This document shows positions 7,605 to 15,732 of a DNA stretch of 64,000 bases, in pieces; position 1 is the stretch's first letter; every line of letters begins with the position of its first letter. Position numbers and translations under genes: made by a program. A model generated the notes under the pieces. That model was not told the DNA's origin and ran no database searches. It worked only from the letters and a program-made list of their open reading frames with translations. The DNA is taken from contig JALSJM010000008.1 in assembly GCA_026989355.1 (NCBI GenBank), positions 186,001 to 250,000 on the forward strand, in the 5' to 3' direction. The DNA is from Paracoccaceae bacterium (GTDB lineage: Bacteria; Pseudomonadota; Alphaproteobacteria; Rhodobacterales; Rhodobacteraceae).

Positions 7605-8782
7605 TCCTCCTCCGCGAATTTCGGCAGGCCCAGAAGCATGCGCTTTTCGGCATCAGTCAGGAAATCCGCCGCGCTGATGCGCCGCCACTGCTGATCGCGC
7701 TCGGCCGCCAGCGCCGGCACCTGATCAAGATCGGGGCGCAGACCGACCGGCTCGCCGCTGTAGCGCGCCAGCCACTCGGAAAGCGATGCCAGCACCCGTT
7801 GTGCCAGTGGCAGCACGGTCAGACGATAGAAGGCGCGGTTGGCTTCCTGGTAATTGGCGTAAGTCGCATCGCCCGGAATACCCAGCAGCATCGGCGGCAC
7901 CCCGAAGGCCACCGCGATCTCGCGCGCGGCTGCCTCCTTGGTTTTCTGAAATTCCATGTCCGAAGGGGAAAAGCCCATGGGCTTCCAGTCAAGCCCCCCT
8001 TCCAGCAACATCGGCCGCCCCGCATTGGCCGCGCCCTGGTGCTGGCTCACCATCTCGTCAAGCAGGCGGTCATACTGCTCCTGAGTCAGCGTCGCATTGC
8101 CGTCAGAACCGCGATAGACAATGGCCCCCGAAGGCCGTGCCGCATTGTCAAGCAGCGCCTTGCTCCATCGGCTCGCCGCATTGTGCACGTCAACCGCGCC
8201 GGCGGCGGCACGCATCGGCGTGAAACCATAGTGATCGTCCTGCGGATGGAAGCTTCTCACATGGCAGATCGGCGGCATCTCTCCCGTCATGTCGAAACGG
8301 TGCTTGCGCCCGCCCACGCTGTATTCATAGGCCACCGGCCAGCCGTCGGAACCGGGCACCAGGCGCATGCGGTCGCTTCTCAGAACGTAAAGCTCCTGCG
8401 GCATTTCTCCCGGCAGCCCCGCGGCCACCGCTTCCACATAGGCATTTCCCGTCAGCAGCAACTGACCATAAAGCGCCTCCAGCAACTCGGCCCGCCCCTG
8501 GGCCGGATTGGGGCGGCGCATCAGATCGCTCAGCGGATGCGCTTCATAGCGCCGCTCCCGATCCTGCAGCACCAGCGGCAAGGCGGCCGCCGCCTCGGCA
8601 ATCAGCTTCACCGCGCGAAACCCGATCGGGTTGCCGAGAAACCCGTTCTTGGTCAGCGAAACCGCATCGCGGGGCGACCACGCCACCCGCCCGGCCCCGC
8701 CCCAGGCCATTACCCGGCCCGCCGCCGAAGCCTTCTGCCCGGGCGCCTGTTCTGCGCCACGCTTCAGAAATCGAAATACCAT
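7601..8782 (-). CDS. GTA portal protein, HK97 family (g3)
   Basis: 393 residues, phage portal (HK97 type). Conserved parts include NPIGFRAVKLIAEAAAALPL, LLLTGNAYVE, the ALYGQ helix and EAAAREIAVAFGVPPMLLGIPGDATYANYQEANRAFY, which is the typical C-terminal half of the family. It forms the 12-fold DNA entry ring. The gene is followed by g3.5 with a 4-base overlap. A 167-base gap lies between it and the terminase gene. Confidence 0.95.
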   Translation of the reverse strand: MVFRFLKRGAEQAPGQKASAAGRVMAWGGAGRVAWSPRDAVSLTKNGFLGNPIGFRAVKLIAEAAAALPLVLQDRERRYEAHPLSDLMRRPNPAQGRAELLEALYGQLLLTGNAYVEAVAAGLPGEMPQELYVLRSDRMRLVPGSDGWPVAYEYSVGGRKHRFDMTGEMPPICHVRSFHPQDDHYGFTPMRAAAGAVDVHNAASRWSKALLDNAARPSGAIVYRGSDGNATLTQEQYDRLLDEMVSQHQGAANAGRPMLLEGGLDWKPMGFSPSDMEFQKTKEAAAREIAVAFGVPPMLLGIPGDATYANYQEANRAFYRLTVLPLAQRVLASLSEWLARYSGEPVGLRPDLDQVPALAAERDQQWRRISAADFLTDAEKRMLLGLPKFAEEE

Positions 8783-8867
8783 CTGGAAAGCTCCTCATCT
8801 CGTTTCGCGCGCCCGCCGGCCGCAGGTTCTCCGGCCGCGGCCAAAGGCCCGGCATCCTTTCATCACT

Positions 8868-8886
8868 GGTCTGAAAATATCCCCGG
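8868..8886 (-). repeat. Intergenic motif, copy 1 (GGATATTTTCAGACC-like)
   Basis: The plus-strand sequence GGTCTGAAAATATCCCCGG lies in the gap between terminase and portal. It agrees at 18 of 20 aligned positions (one gap) with a second site at 48450-48469. Both lie shortly after the stop of a minus-strand gene and have the same orientation. Similar elements occur in intergenic DNA of the Rhodobacteraceae as far as I recall; I know no function. Confidence 0.4.
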
Positions 8887-8949
8887 CAGAGGCACCTGCC
8901 CTCGCCACCGGCCGAAGCCCGGGCACCGGCGCCCGTTTCAACACCGCTC

Positions 8950-10335
8950 CTAAAGCAGCCGCACCCGCGGGCGGCGCCATTTCCGGGCCGGTTCGATCAT
9001 CAGTTCGTGCAGCGCCCACACCAGCGCATCCACCCGGTCGGGGCTGCCCTTGCCCTCATAGCCCTGCACCGTCATCCGGCACATCTGATCCTCAAGCCGG
9101 CCAAGGCCGCGCAGATGATATACCCGCCCCTGCTCGTAAAGGGCCGCCACCGGCTCGGCCCGGGCCGTCTTGCCGCGCGCGGCACGCACCGCCTTGAACG
9201 GCACCAGACGGTCCACCTGCCGAATCACGCTTTCCACCAGGTCCCCGCCCTGGTTGACTTCCGCCACCAGCCTCTCGGCGCCGTGGCGTTCCATGGCGGC
9301 AATGGCCGCTCTGGCCCACTCCTGGGGCGAAGCAGCGGAAAGGCTGGCATCCTCCAGCACCACTGCGCACCAGTCCCCCGGATCACCCTCGGCCCGTACA
9401 CCCACCACCACGATACCACATTCGTCACTGCCCTTGTGACCGGTCACAGGCGGGTCAACCGCCACCACCACCCGGCTTAGCGCGCCCGCATCCTCCCGGC
9501 GCAGACCCTCAAGCATCGCCGATGTCCACAGCGCGCCCTCGGCATCCTCCAGCAACTCGCCCTCAAGCTCCTGCCGCCCCAGACGCGTGCCGCCATAGCG
9601 CGCCCGCATTTCCTCAAGAAAACTGGCTGCCAGCCAGGCCCGATTGGCCTCGGTGGGGGCGCGCGTCACCACCGTGCTGGGATTTGAGAGAATTCCTTTC
9701 AGAACCGCTACATTGCGGGGCGTGGTCGTCACGCACTGGCGCGGATGGGTGCCCAGACGCAGGGCGAACTGCAGCATGTCCCAGGCTTCTTCGGCCTTCT
9801 TCCACTTGGCCAGTTCGTCCACCCAGGCGGCATCGAACTGCGGCCCTCGCAGGCTTTCGGGCTCATGAGCCGAAAAAACCTGCGCCTCGGCACCGTTCGG
9901 CCACACCAGCCGGCGGCGGGTGGCCTGCCATTCGGGGCGCCGGTCGGGGGGAGAGCAGGCCATGATGCCGCTGTCGCCGAAAATCATCACGTCGCGCACC
10001 TGATCGAGGGTTTCGCCAATCAGCGCCACTCGGCGCGAACGCCCCGGATCAAGCGGCCGCGCGCCCTCGACCTCGGCGCGCACCCATTCGGCTCCGGCGC
10101 GCGTCTTTCCCGCGCCGCGCCCGCCCATGATCACCCATGTGCGCCAGTCGCCCTCGGGCGGCAGCTGATGCTCCATCGCCCAGAACTCGAACATCCATGG
10201 CAACGCCAGCAGCGCCTCTTCGCTCAGTTCATTCAGGAACTTCTCCTGAACCTCGCGCGGCGCGCAGGCGAGCCATTCGGCGCCCGATCTCAGCGCGTGC
10301 GGCGTCGAAGTCAAGCGCGTGGTCGTGAACAACAC
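8950..10335 (-). CDS. GTA terminase large subunit (g2)
   Basis: About 461 residues from a GTG at 10335; the start is uncertain because no clear ribosome binding site is seen, and a TTG at 10314 or an upstream codon is also possible. The ATPase domain has Walker A GGRGAGKT (about residues 71-78) and FDAAWVDELAKW as the Walker B region. The nuclease domain starts at VVVAVDPPVTG with its first catalytic Asp. It packages host DNA head-full-wise into GTA heads. The 5' end overlaps g1 by about 100 bases in another frame, as is common in this cluster. Confidence 0.92.
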   Translation of the reverse strand: MLFTTTRLTSTPHALRSGAEWLACAPREVQEKFLNELSEEALLALPWMFEFWAMEHQLPPEGDWRTWVIMGGRGAGKTRAGAEWVRAEVEGARPLDPGRSRRVALIGETLDQVRDVMIFGDSGIMACSPPDRRPEWQATRRRLVWPNGAEAQVFSAHEPESLRGPQFDAAWVDELAKWKKAEEAWDMLQFALRLGTHPRQCVTTTPRNVAVLKGILSNPSTVVTRAPTEANRAWLAASFLEEMRARYGGTRLGRQELEGELLEDAEGALWTSAMLEGLRREDAGALSRVVVAVDPPVTGHKGSDECGIVVVGVRAEGDPGDWCAVVLEDASLSAASPQEWARAAIAAMERHGAERLVAEVNQGGDLVESVIRQVDRLVPFKAVRAARGKTARAEPVAALYEQGRVYHLRGLGRLEDQMCRMTVQGYEGKGSPDRVDALVWALHELMIEPARKWRRPRVRLL

Positions 10336-10570
10336 CGGCCTTGTGCTTGCGGAGTTTTTCAAGTTTCGCCCTTTCGTCAAAGATGGTCTGGATCGCCTTG
10401 GAAAGCTCCCGGATTGCGGCTTGCGCCTCGCGCGATGGCGGCTTCCTTGCACCCTGCAATTCGCCGATCACCGTATCGATTTGCAGCAGCATTCGCGAAA
10501 AATGCCGCTCCGCGACCAGAAGGATCTCTTCCGCCGCCTCCTCGCCTCCCGAGGGAATGATCAATGTCAT
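10229..10570 (-). CDS. GTA terminase small subunit (g1)
   Basis: 113 residues, first gene of the head-tail operon. It is helical and charged (AEEILLVAERHFSRMLLQIDTVIGEL, TIFDERAKLEKLRKHK) and fits the RcGTA g1 small terminase, which lost specific pac recognition and so allows packaging of random host DNA. There is no strong similarity to classical small terminases by eye; the call rests on position and on the ALDFDAARAEIGRRMARLRAARGSGEVPE C-terminus of the family. Confidence 0.82.
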   Translation of the reverse strand: MTLIIPSGGEEAAEEILLVAERHFSRMLLQIDTVIGELQGARKPPSREAQAAIRELSKAIQTIFDERAKLEKLRKHKAGVVHDHALDFDAARAEIGRRMARLRAARGSGEVPE

Positions 10571-10630
10571 CTATGTTCTGCTCTGCCTTTCATGACGGTT
10601 GGCTCCGTCCGATCGTGAAGGCGGGGACGC

Positions 10631-10664
10631 AAAAAGCGGCCTCGGGGGGTGCCCCGGGCCGCTT
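10631..10664 (-). terminator. Intrinsic terminator-like hairpin in the GTA leader
   Basis: On the minus strand an 8+5 bp stem (AAGCGGCC ... GGCCGCTT with an inner CCCCG/CGGGG part, one bulged base and a 4-base loop) is followed directly by TTTTT. It lies 143 bases past the mltG stop but only about 20 bases after the predicted start point of the GTA promoter, and 60 bases before g1. It may end mltG transcription, attenuate GTA transcription, or do both. Confidence 0.7.
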
Positions 10665-10689
10665 GCCCACTTCTTCCAGCTTGGCACAA

Positions 10690-10718
10690 GTTATACTTCG
10701 GGGCGTTCGCAAAGTCAA
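10690..10718 (-). promoter_or_regulatory. Sigma70-type promoter ahead of the GTA cluster
   Basis: TTGACT (10718-10713), a 17-base spacer and TATAAC (10695-10690) point at g1. This is one of the best promoter matches in the window. An inverted repeat TGGCACAA / TTGTGCCA (10682-10689 and 10734-10741) brackets it, one arm in the initiation region and one just upstream of -35. Further up, TTGATCAA (10760-10767) and the perfect palindrome TCATTAATGA (10768-10777) may be activator sites. GafA and CtrA control GTA genes in R. capsulatus, but no site here can be assigned to either. Confidence 0.65.
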
Positions 10719-10803
10719 GAAAAATCGCCCAGGTTGTGCCAGGCCACCGCACGCCAACCTTGATCAATCATTAATGAAATCCGGCCCGACCGCAACAGGC
10801 GGC

Positions 10804-11961
10804 TCAGTTTCCGCTGCGCTCGGCCTCGATCTTGCGCCAGCGCGCAACATTCCGGTTGTGCTCCCTCAGGGTGCGTGCAAAGGCGTGTCCGCCGGTGCCA
10901 TCAGCCACGAAAAACAGGAAATCGGTGTCATCCGGATTTATCGCCGCCTCGATCGAGGCGCGCCCCGGATTGGCGATCGGCGTAGGCGGCAGGCCATCGA
11001 TCAGATAGGTGTTGTAGGGGGTCTGACGGCGCAGTTCGCTCTGGCGCAATCCCCGGCCAAGTACCCCCTGCCCCCTGGTGATACCATAGATCACCGCCGG
11101 ATCGGTCTGCAGACGCATGCCCTTTTTCAGACGGTTGATGAATACGCTGGCCACCTGGCGGCGTTCTTCGGATACGCCGGTTTCCTTCTCGATCAGCGAC
11201 GCAAGAATCAGAGCCTCTTCCGGGGTGGTCAGCGGCAACCCTTCGGCGCGGTTTTCCCAGGCTTCGGCCAGGATCCTTTCCTGCGCCGCACGCATCCGGG
11301 CGATCAGATCGGTGCGGCTGCTGCCCGCCTTCACCTCATAGCTGTCGGGCGCCAGCCATCCCTCGGGCGGGATTTCGGCAATCTCACCCTCCAGAAAATC
11401 GGCGGCCTTCAGCGCTTCGGCCACCTGCCAGCTGGTCACCCCCTCGGCCAGCGCAATCCGATACCGCAGATCGCCTTCTTCGCGGGCCTTGCGATAGGCT
11501 GCGGGGATTTCTCCGGCAAGGGGATCAAAACTCAGCGTTTCCACGTACCGGTTGGACGCCGGATCAAGCTGGCGCAGACGGATTTCGCTGCCGCGCACAC
11601 CGATGCGATACACCACCTCGGTGCCGCAGGTAGACTTTCCACCCTGCGTGATGGCCTCGACGATCTCGCGCATCGACGATCCGGGGCGAATCAGGAAACT
11701 GCCCGCCTTCAGGTCGGACGCCTTGTTCTCGTAATTCGCCCCCATGCGAAAAAGCGTGCCGCTGGAAACGGCGCCGCGCGCCTCGAGCTCGCGCGAAACC
11801 CGGGCCATGTTGGAGCCCCGCTCCACCTTCAGGCAGATCGCCTGCGCCAGCGGCCCTGGCGAATCATATTGCTGCTTTCCCCAGATGATCACGCCACCGA
11901 TGACGAACAGCAGCACCACGAAGAACGTCAGCGCATTGGAAGCAAGATTTCGCCACATCAC
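10804..11961 (-). CDS. mltG: Endolytic murein transglycosylase MltG (YceG-like)
   Basis: 385 residues. One N-terminal membrane segment (about residues 10-27) is followed by a LysM-like part and the YceG catalytic domain. The catalytic Glu is E258 in LASLIEKETG, followed by SEERRQVASVFINRL and MRLQTDPAVIYG. It cuts nascent peptidoglycan strands in the periplasm. It starts 3 bases after the fabF stop, so the two are co-transcribed; fabF-mltG is a common pair in alphaproteobacteria. Confidence 0.95.
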   Translation of the reverse strand: MMWRNLASNALTFFVVLLFVIGGVIIWGKQQYDSPGPLAQAICLKVERGSNMARVSRELEARGAVSSGTLFRMGANYENKASDLKAGSFLIRPGSSMREIVEAITQGGKSTCGTEVVYRIGVRGSEIRLRQLDPASNRYVETLSFDPLAGEIPAAYRKAREEGDLRYRIALAEGVTSWQVAEALKAADFLEGEIAEIPPEGWLAPDSYEVKAGSSRTDLIARMRAAQERILAEAWENRAEGLPLTTPEEALILASLIEKETGVSEERRQVASVFINRLKKGMRLQTDPAVIYGITRGQGVLGRGLRQSELRRQTPYNTYLIDGLPPTPIANPGRASIEAAINPDDTDFLFFVADGTGGHAFARTLREHNRNVARWRKIEAERSGN

Positions 11962-11964
11962 GCG

Positions 11965-13221
11965 CTACACCCGCCCCAGCACAAGCGAGGCATTGGTGCC
12001 CCCGAAGCCGAAACTGTTGGAAAGGGCCACGTTGATTTCGCGTGCGCGGGCCGCCCGGGGGGCAAGATCAAGCGGGGTCTCCACCGCCGGATTGTCAAGG
12101 TTCAGCGTGGGCGGCGCCACCTGATCACGCAGCGCCAGTGCGCAGAAGATCGCCTCGACGGCCCCCGCCGCCCCCAGAAGATGCCCGATCGAGGATTTGG
12201 TGGACGACATCGTGGCCTTTCCCGCCGCCTTGCCCAGAAGCCGTTCCACCGCCGCAAGCTCGATCGTGTCGGCCATGGTCGAGGTGCCATGCGCATTGAT
12301 GTAATCCACATCTGCGGGTGCGATCCCGGCACGTTTCAGAGCCGCACTCATCGAGCGGAATGCACCATCGCCATCCTCGGCCGGGGCGGTAATGTGATAG
12401 GCATCGCCCGAAAGCCCGTAGCCCAGAACCTCGGCATATATCGTGGCGCCGCGGGCCTTTGCATGCTCGTATTCCTCAAGCACCACCACGCCGGCCCCCT
12501 CGCCCATCACGAAACCGTCTCGATCGGCATCATAGGGGCGGCTCGCGGCCTTCGGATCGTTGGCGAAACGGGTGGAAAGCGCCTTGCAGGCATTGAAGCC
12601 CGCGATACCCAGTTCGCAGATCGGGCTTTCCGCGCCACCGGCCAGCATCACATCGGCATCGCCCCACTGGATCAGCCGCGCCGCATCGCCGATCGCATGC
12701 GCTCCGGTCGAGCAGGCGGTAACAACTGCATGGTTCGGCCCCTTGAAACCGTAGCGGATCGAAACCTGCCCCGAAGCGAGATTGATCAGGGAACCGGGAA
12801 TGAAGAAGGGCGAAACGCGCCGCGGGCCCCGCTCCTTCAGCGCAACCGACGTATCGGCGATCGATTGCAGCCCGCCGATTCCCGAACCGATCATCACCCC
12901 GGTGCGCAGACGCTCTTCCTCGGCCGCGGGCTGCCAGCCGGCATCCTGCACTGCCATGTCGGCCGCGGCCATCGCGTAAAGGATGAACTCGTCCACCTTG
13001 CGCCGCTCCTTGGGGGGCATCCAGTCATCGGGATTGAAGCTGCCGCCGCTGCCGTCACCGCGCGGGATCTCGCAGGCATATGTGGTGGCCAGATGCGCGG
13101 CATCGAAACGGCTGATGGGGCCTGCACCCGAACTGCCTTCCAGCAGGCGTTTCCAGGTTTCCTCCACTCCGCAGGCCAGCGGCGTGACCATCCCCATGCC
13201 CGTTATCACAACTCGGCGCAT
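11965..13221 (-). CDS. fabF: 3-oxoacyl-[ACP] synthase II
   Basis: 418 residues of the thiolase-fold condensing enzymes. The Cys-His-His triad is present: C170 in VTACSTGAHAIG, H311 in NAHGTSTMADT and H347 in SSIGHLLGAAG; the glycine-rich NSFGFGGTNASL end is also there. It elongates acyl-ACP with malonyl-ACP in the cytosol. It has its own upstream promoter-like sequence (13268-13297) and is separated from acpP by a terminator, with mltG directly downstream. Confidence 0.97.
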   Translation of the reverse strand: MRRVVITGMGMVTPLACGVEETWKRLLEGSSGAGPISRFDAAHLATTYACEIPRGDGSGGSFNPDDWMPPKERRKVDEFILYAMAAADMAVQDAGWQPAAEEERLRTGVMIGSGIGGLQSIADTSVALKERGPRRVSPFFIPGSLINLASGQVSIRYGFKGPNHAVVTACSTGAHAIGDAARLIQWGDADVMLAGGAESPICELGIAGFNACKALSTRFANDPKAASRPYDADRDGFVMGEGAGVVVLEEYEHAKARGATIYAEVLGYGLSGDAYHITAPAEDGDGAFRSMSAALKRAGIAPADVDYINAHGTSTMADTIELAAVERLLGKAAGKATMSSTKSSIGHLLGAAGAVEAIFCALALRDQVAPPTLNLDNPAVETPLDLAPRAARAREINVALSNSFGFGGTNASLVLGRV

Positions 13222-13267
13222 CCCCGTGCCCCCTTGTTATCTTTCGCATCTTCTGCCTGTCCGACGC

Positions 13268-13297
13268 TGTTTAGCCTGCCCGCCCCGTGATCGGCAA
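13268..13297 (-). promoter_or_regulatory. Possible fabF promoter
   Basis: TTGCCG, an 18-base spacer and TAAACA read toward fabF, about 45 bases before its ATG. It lies downstream of the acpP terminator, where a new promoter is needed. The match is moderate. Confidence 0.4.
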
Positions 13298-13345
13298 CCC
13301 CGATGGCAGCCGATCGGCTCCGACCTGCCACCCCCGGCACACAGG

Positions 13346-13375
13346 AAAAAGGCGGCACCCGGGGTGAGCGCCGCC
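13346..13375 (-). terminator. Intrinsic terminator after acpP
   Basis: On the minus strand the stem GGCGGC/GCCGCC, extended by ACCC/GGGT with a bulge, is followed by TTTTT. It begins 37 bases past the acpP stop. It separates the highly expressed acpP message from fabF. Confidence 0.75.
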
Positions 13376-13411
13376 AGCCGGAATTTTCCGGAATTTCACG
13401 TTCCAGTGGTT

Positions 13412-13645
13412 TCAGCCCGCTTCCGAGATGAACTTCACCGCATCGCCGAAGGTCTGGATGGTTTCGGCCGCGTCATCGGGAATCTCGATGCCGAATTCCT
13501 CCTCGAACGCCATGACCAGTTCCACGGTGTCCAGGCTGTCGGCGCCCAGATCGTCGATGAAGGACGCGTTGTCCGTCACCTTGTCCTCCTCGACGCCCAG
13601 GTGCTCGACAACGATCTTTTTCACGCGATCAGCGATGTCGCTCAT
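13412..13645 (-). CDS. acpP: Acyl carrier protein
   Basis: 77 residues, [20 protein letters not shown] at the start. The phosphopantetheine attachment Ser is S37 in [21 protein letters not shown]. The protein is strongly acidic as expected. The start is fixed by a GAGGAAAAGAC leader with a good ribosome binding site; an open frame extends upstream but is not ACP-like. It carries growing acyl chains for FabD, FabG and FabF, whose genes flank it. Confidence 0.98.
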   Translation of the reverse strand: MSDIADRVKKIVVEHLGVEEDKVTDNASFIDDLGADSLDTVELVMAFEEEFGIEIPDDAAETIQTFGDAVKFISEAG

Positions 13646-13788
13646 GTCTTTTCCTCTTTCAGGTTTCCGGGCAGCTTCCCGTCTTGGGGTTGGTCCCGTC
13701 TTGCTTGCGTAATGCCCGAAGGCCACTCACGTCCCGCCGCAGCGGGGAAACCGGCAAGCGCAGGAGCGCCCCCGATGAATCTGCGCCG

Positions 13789-13816
13789 CCTATAGCACAT
13801 CATTTCCCCAAGGCAA
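13789..13816 (-). promoter_or_regulatory. Probable acpP promoter
   Basis: TTGCCT, a 16-base spacer and TATAGG lie between fabG and acpP and read toward acpP, leaving a leader of about 135 bases. A separate promoter here is expected because ACP is needed in large excess over FabG and FabD. Confidence 0.5.
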
Positions 13817-13887
13817 ATGCTTTGTGCCTGCCGCGTTTCGCGCAAAACATGCCGATGAAGGCTGGGCCGGCGCCCTGCGGCCCGGCT

Positions 13888-14625
13888 TCAGATCATTGCC
13901 ATGCCGCCGTTCACATGCAGCGTGGCGCCGGTCACATAGGCCGCCTCGGGGCTTGCCAGATACAGAACTGCCGCGGCGATCTCTTCGGGCGTGCCCATCC
14001 GCGCCGCCGGAATCTGGGCGTTGATCCTTTCCTTCTGCTCGTCGCTCAGCTTGTCGGTCATTGCGGTGGCAATGAAACCCGGCGCCACCACATTGGCGGT
14101 AATGCCGCGGCTGGCCACTTCCTGGGCAACCGATTTCGTCAGCCCTGTCAGCCCCGCCTTGGCGGCGGCGTAATTGGCCTGACCGGCATTGCCGGTGCTG
14201 CCCACCACCGAACCGATGTTGATGATCCGCCCCCAGCGGGCCTTCATCATCGGCCGCATCACCCCCCGGCACAGACGCATGGCAGCGGTCAGATTGACAT
14301 CAAGCACCGTCTCCCATTCCTCGTCCTTCATGCGCATGAATATGTTGTCGCGGGTGATGCCGGCGTTGTTCACCAGGATGTCGAGCCCGCCCATGACCTC
14401 GACGGCACGCTTCGGCAGCGCCTCGACCGCCTCGCGGTCGGCCAGGTTGCAGGGCAGCACATGCGCGCGCGCACCCAGTTCGCCGGCCAGCGCCTCGAGC
14501 GGCGCGATCCGTGTGCCCGAAAGCCCCACCACCGCACCGGCCCCGTGCAAGGCGCGGGCAACGGCACCGCCAATGCCCCCCGACGCGCCGGTAATCAGCG
14601 CCGTCTTTCCTGAAAGATCAAACAT
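13888..14625 (-). CDS. fabG: 3-oxoacyl-[ACP] reductase
   Basis: 245 residues, classical short-chain dehydrogenase. The cofactor motif GASGGIGG (residues 13-20), NNAG (86-89), and the catalytic Ser139, Tyr152 and Lys156 (GQANYAAAKAGL) are all present. It reduces 3-oxoacyl-ACP with NADPH. The ATG at 14625 is preferred; a GTG six bases upstream, directly after the fabD TAG, would add two residues. It is the second gene of fabD-fabG. Confidence 0.97.
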   Translation of the reverse strand: MFDLSGKTALITGASGGIGGAVARALHGAGAVVGLSGTRIAPLEALAGELGARAHVLPCNLADREAVEALPKRAVEVMGGLDILVNNAGITRDNIFMRMKDEEWETVLDVNLTAAMRLCRGVMRPMMKARWGRIINIGSVVGSTGNAGQANYAAAKAGLTGLTKSVAQEVASRGITANVVAPGFIATAMTDKLSDEQKERINAQIPAARMGTPEEIAAAVLYLASPEAAYVTGATLHVNGGMAMI

Positions 14626-14631
14626 CTGCAC

Positions 14632-15597
14632 CTATCCCTTCATGCCTTCAGCTGCCTCTGTCACATCCTCCGGCGTGCCGATCGCACGACAGGCAACGCT
14701 GCGGTCGATCCGACGGATCATGCCGCACAGCGCCTTGCCGGGGCCGATTTCCCAGAATTCCTCAACGCCATCCGCGATCATCAGCTGCACCGATTCCCGC
14801 CAGCGCACCCGGCCTGTCACCTGTTCCACCAGCAGACAGCGGATCGTGGCCGGATCGCGCACCGGCCGGGCGGTATAGTTGGCCACCAGCGGCACCGTCG
14901 GCGCGCTCATGTCCACTTCGGCCAGGGCCTGCGCCATCACCGATGCAGCCGGTTTCATCAGCGAACAGTGAAACGGTGCCGAAACCGGCAGCATCACCGC
15001 CCGTTTCGCGCCCCGTTCCCCGGCAATCACGCAGGCGCGCTCCACCGCCGCCTTGTGCCCCGAAACCACTACCTGGCCGGGATCATTGTCATTGGCCACC
15101 TCGCACACCGGATTGTCGCCCTTCTCGCTTGCAATCTGCGAGGCGGCCGATGCGGCAACCGTCTCGACGGTCTCCAGATCAAGCCCCAGGATTGCCGCCA
15201 TCGCCCCCACGCCCACCGGTACCGCCTCCTGCATGGCGCGTCCGCGGATGCGCAGCAGGCGGGCGGTATCGGCAACCGAAAGCGCACCCGCCGCCGCCAG
15301 CGCCGAATATTCACCCAGGCTGTGGCCGGCCACGAAAACCGCATCCCCGGCCGTCACCCCTTCGCTTTCAAGCGCCCGGAAGGCGGCCAGGGCCGTGGCC
15401 ATCAGCGCCGGCTGGGCATTTTCGGTCAGGGTCAGGGTTTCCGGGTCACCCTCCCAGATCAGAGCACTCAGCCTTTCGCCAAGCGCCTCGTCCACCTCTT
15501 CGAACACGGCTTTGGCGGCCGGGCAGGATTCGGCCAGGGCCTTGCCCATCCCAATCGTCTGGGCCCCCTGGCCCGGAAACACGAATGCTCGGCTCAT
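14632..15597 (-). CDS. fabD: Malonyl-CoA:ACP transacylase
   Basis: 321 residues from the ATG of MSRAFVFPGQGAQTIG. A strong AAGGAGGAG ribosome binding site sits before this start; the frame is open for another 340 codons upstream, antisense to the YceI gene, but that is chance. The catalytic Ser is S93 in GHSLGEYSAL and the His is H210 in VSAPFHCSLM. It loads malonate onto ACP. The stop is followed almost at once by fabG. Confidence 0.97.
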   Translation of the reverse strand: MSRAFVFPGQGAQTIGMGKALAESCPAAKAVFEEVDEALGERLSALIWEGDPETLTLTENAQPALMATALAAFRALESEGVTAGDAVFVAGHSLGEYSALAAAGALSVADTARLLRIRGRAMQEAVPVGVGAMAAILGLDLETVETVAASAASQIASEKGDNPVCEVANDNDPGQVVVSGHKAAVERACVIAGERGAKRAVMLPVSAPFHCSLMKPAASVMAQALAEVDMSAPTVPLVANYTARPVRDPATIRCLLVEQVTGRVRWRESVQLMIADGVEEFWEIGPGKALCGMIRRIDRSVACRAIGTPEDVTEAAEGMKG

Positions 15598-15621
15598 CTT
15601 GCTCCTCCTTGCATGCGTCAC

Positions 15622-15650
15622 CGAATAGCGCGGCAACGACAGGACTGCAA
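15622..15650 (-). promoter_or_regulatory. Probable fabD-fabG promoter
   Basis: TTGCAG, a 17-base spacer and TATTCG lie in the fabD/YceI divergent gap and read toward fabD. The start point would be roughly 20 bases before the AAGGAGGAG ribosome binding site. Confidence 0.5.
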
Positions 15651-15732
15651 CGCCATCCGCCGTTTTCGGCCGGGCATTGCGTTTCCTCCCTCCCGTTCCT
15701 ATCCTGCCCGCAGCAACAGCCGAAGGCCGCGC

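Noticed and set aside
4817-8953. A 1378-codon open frame on the plus strand antisense to GTA genes g2-g6
   Set aside because: It mirrors real genes in a GC-rich genome, has no domain, and is His/Arg/Gly-rich as expected for antisense translation.
10725-10741. Sigma54-like element upstream of the GTA promoter (CTGGCAC ... GGGCG)
   Set aside because: GG-N10-GC spacing fits but the -12 part is GGGC in place of TTGC. The sigma70-type promoter just downstream is far better.
10564-13290. A 908-codon plus-strand frame opposite mltG and fabF
   Set aside because: Both opposing genes are certain and the composition is that of antisense noise.
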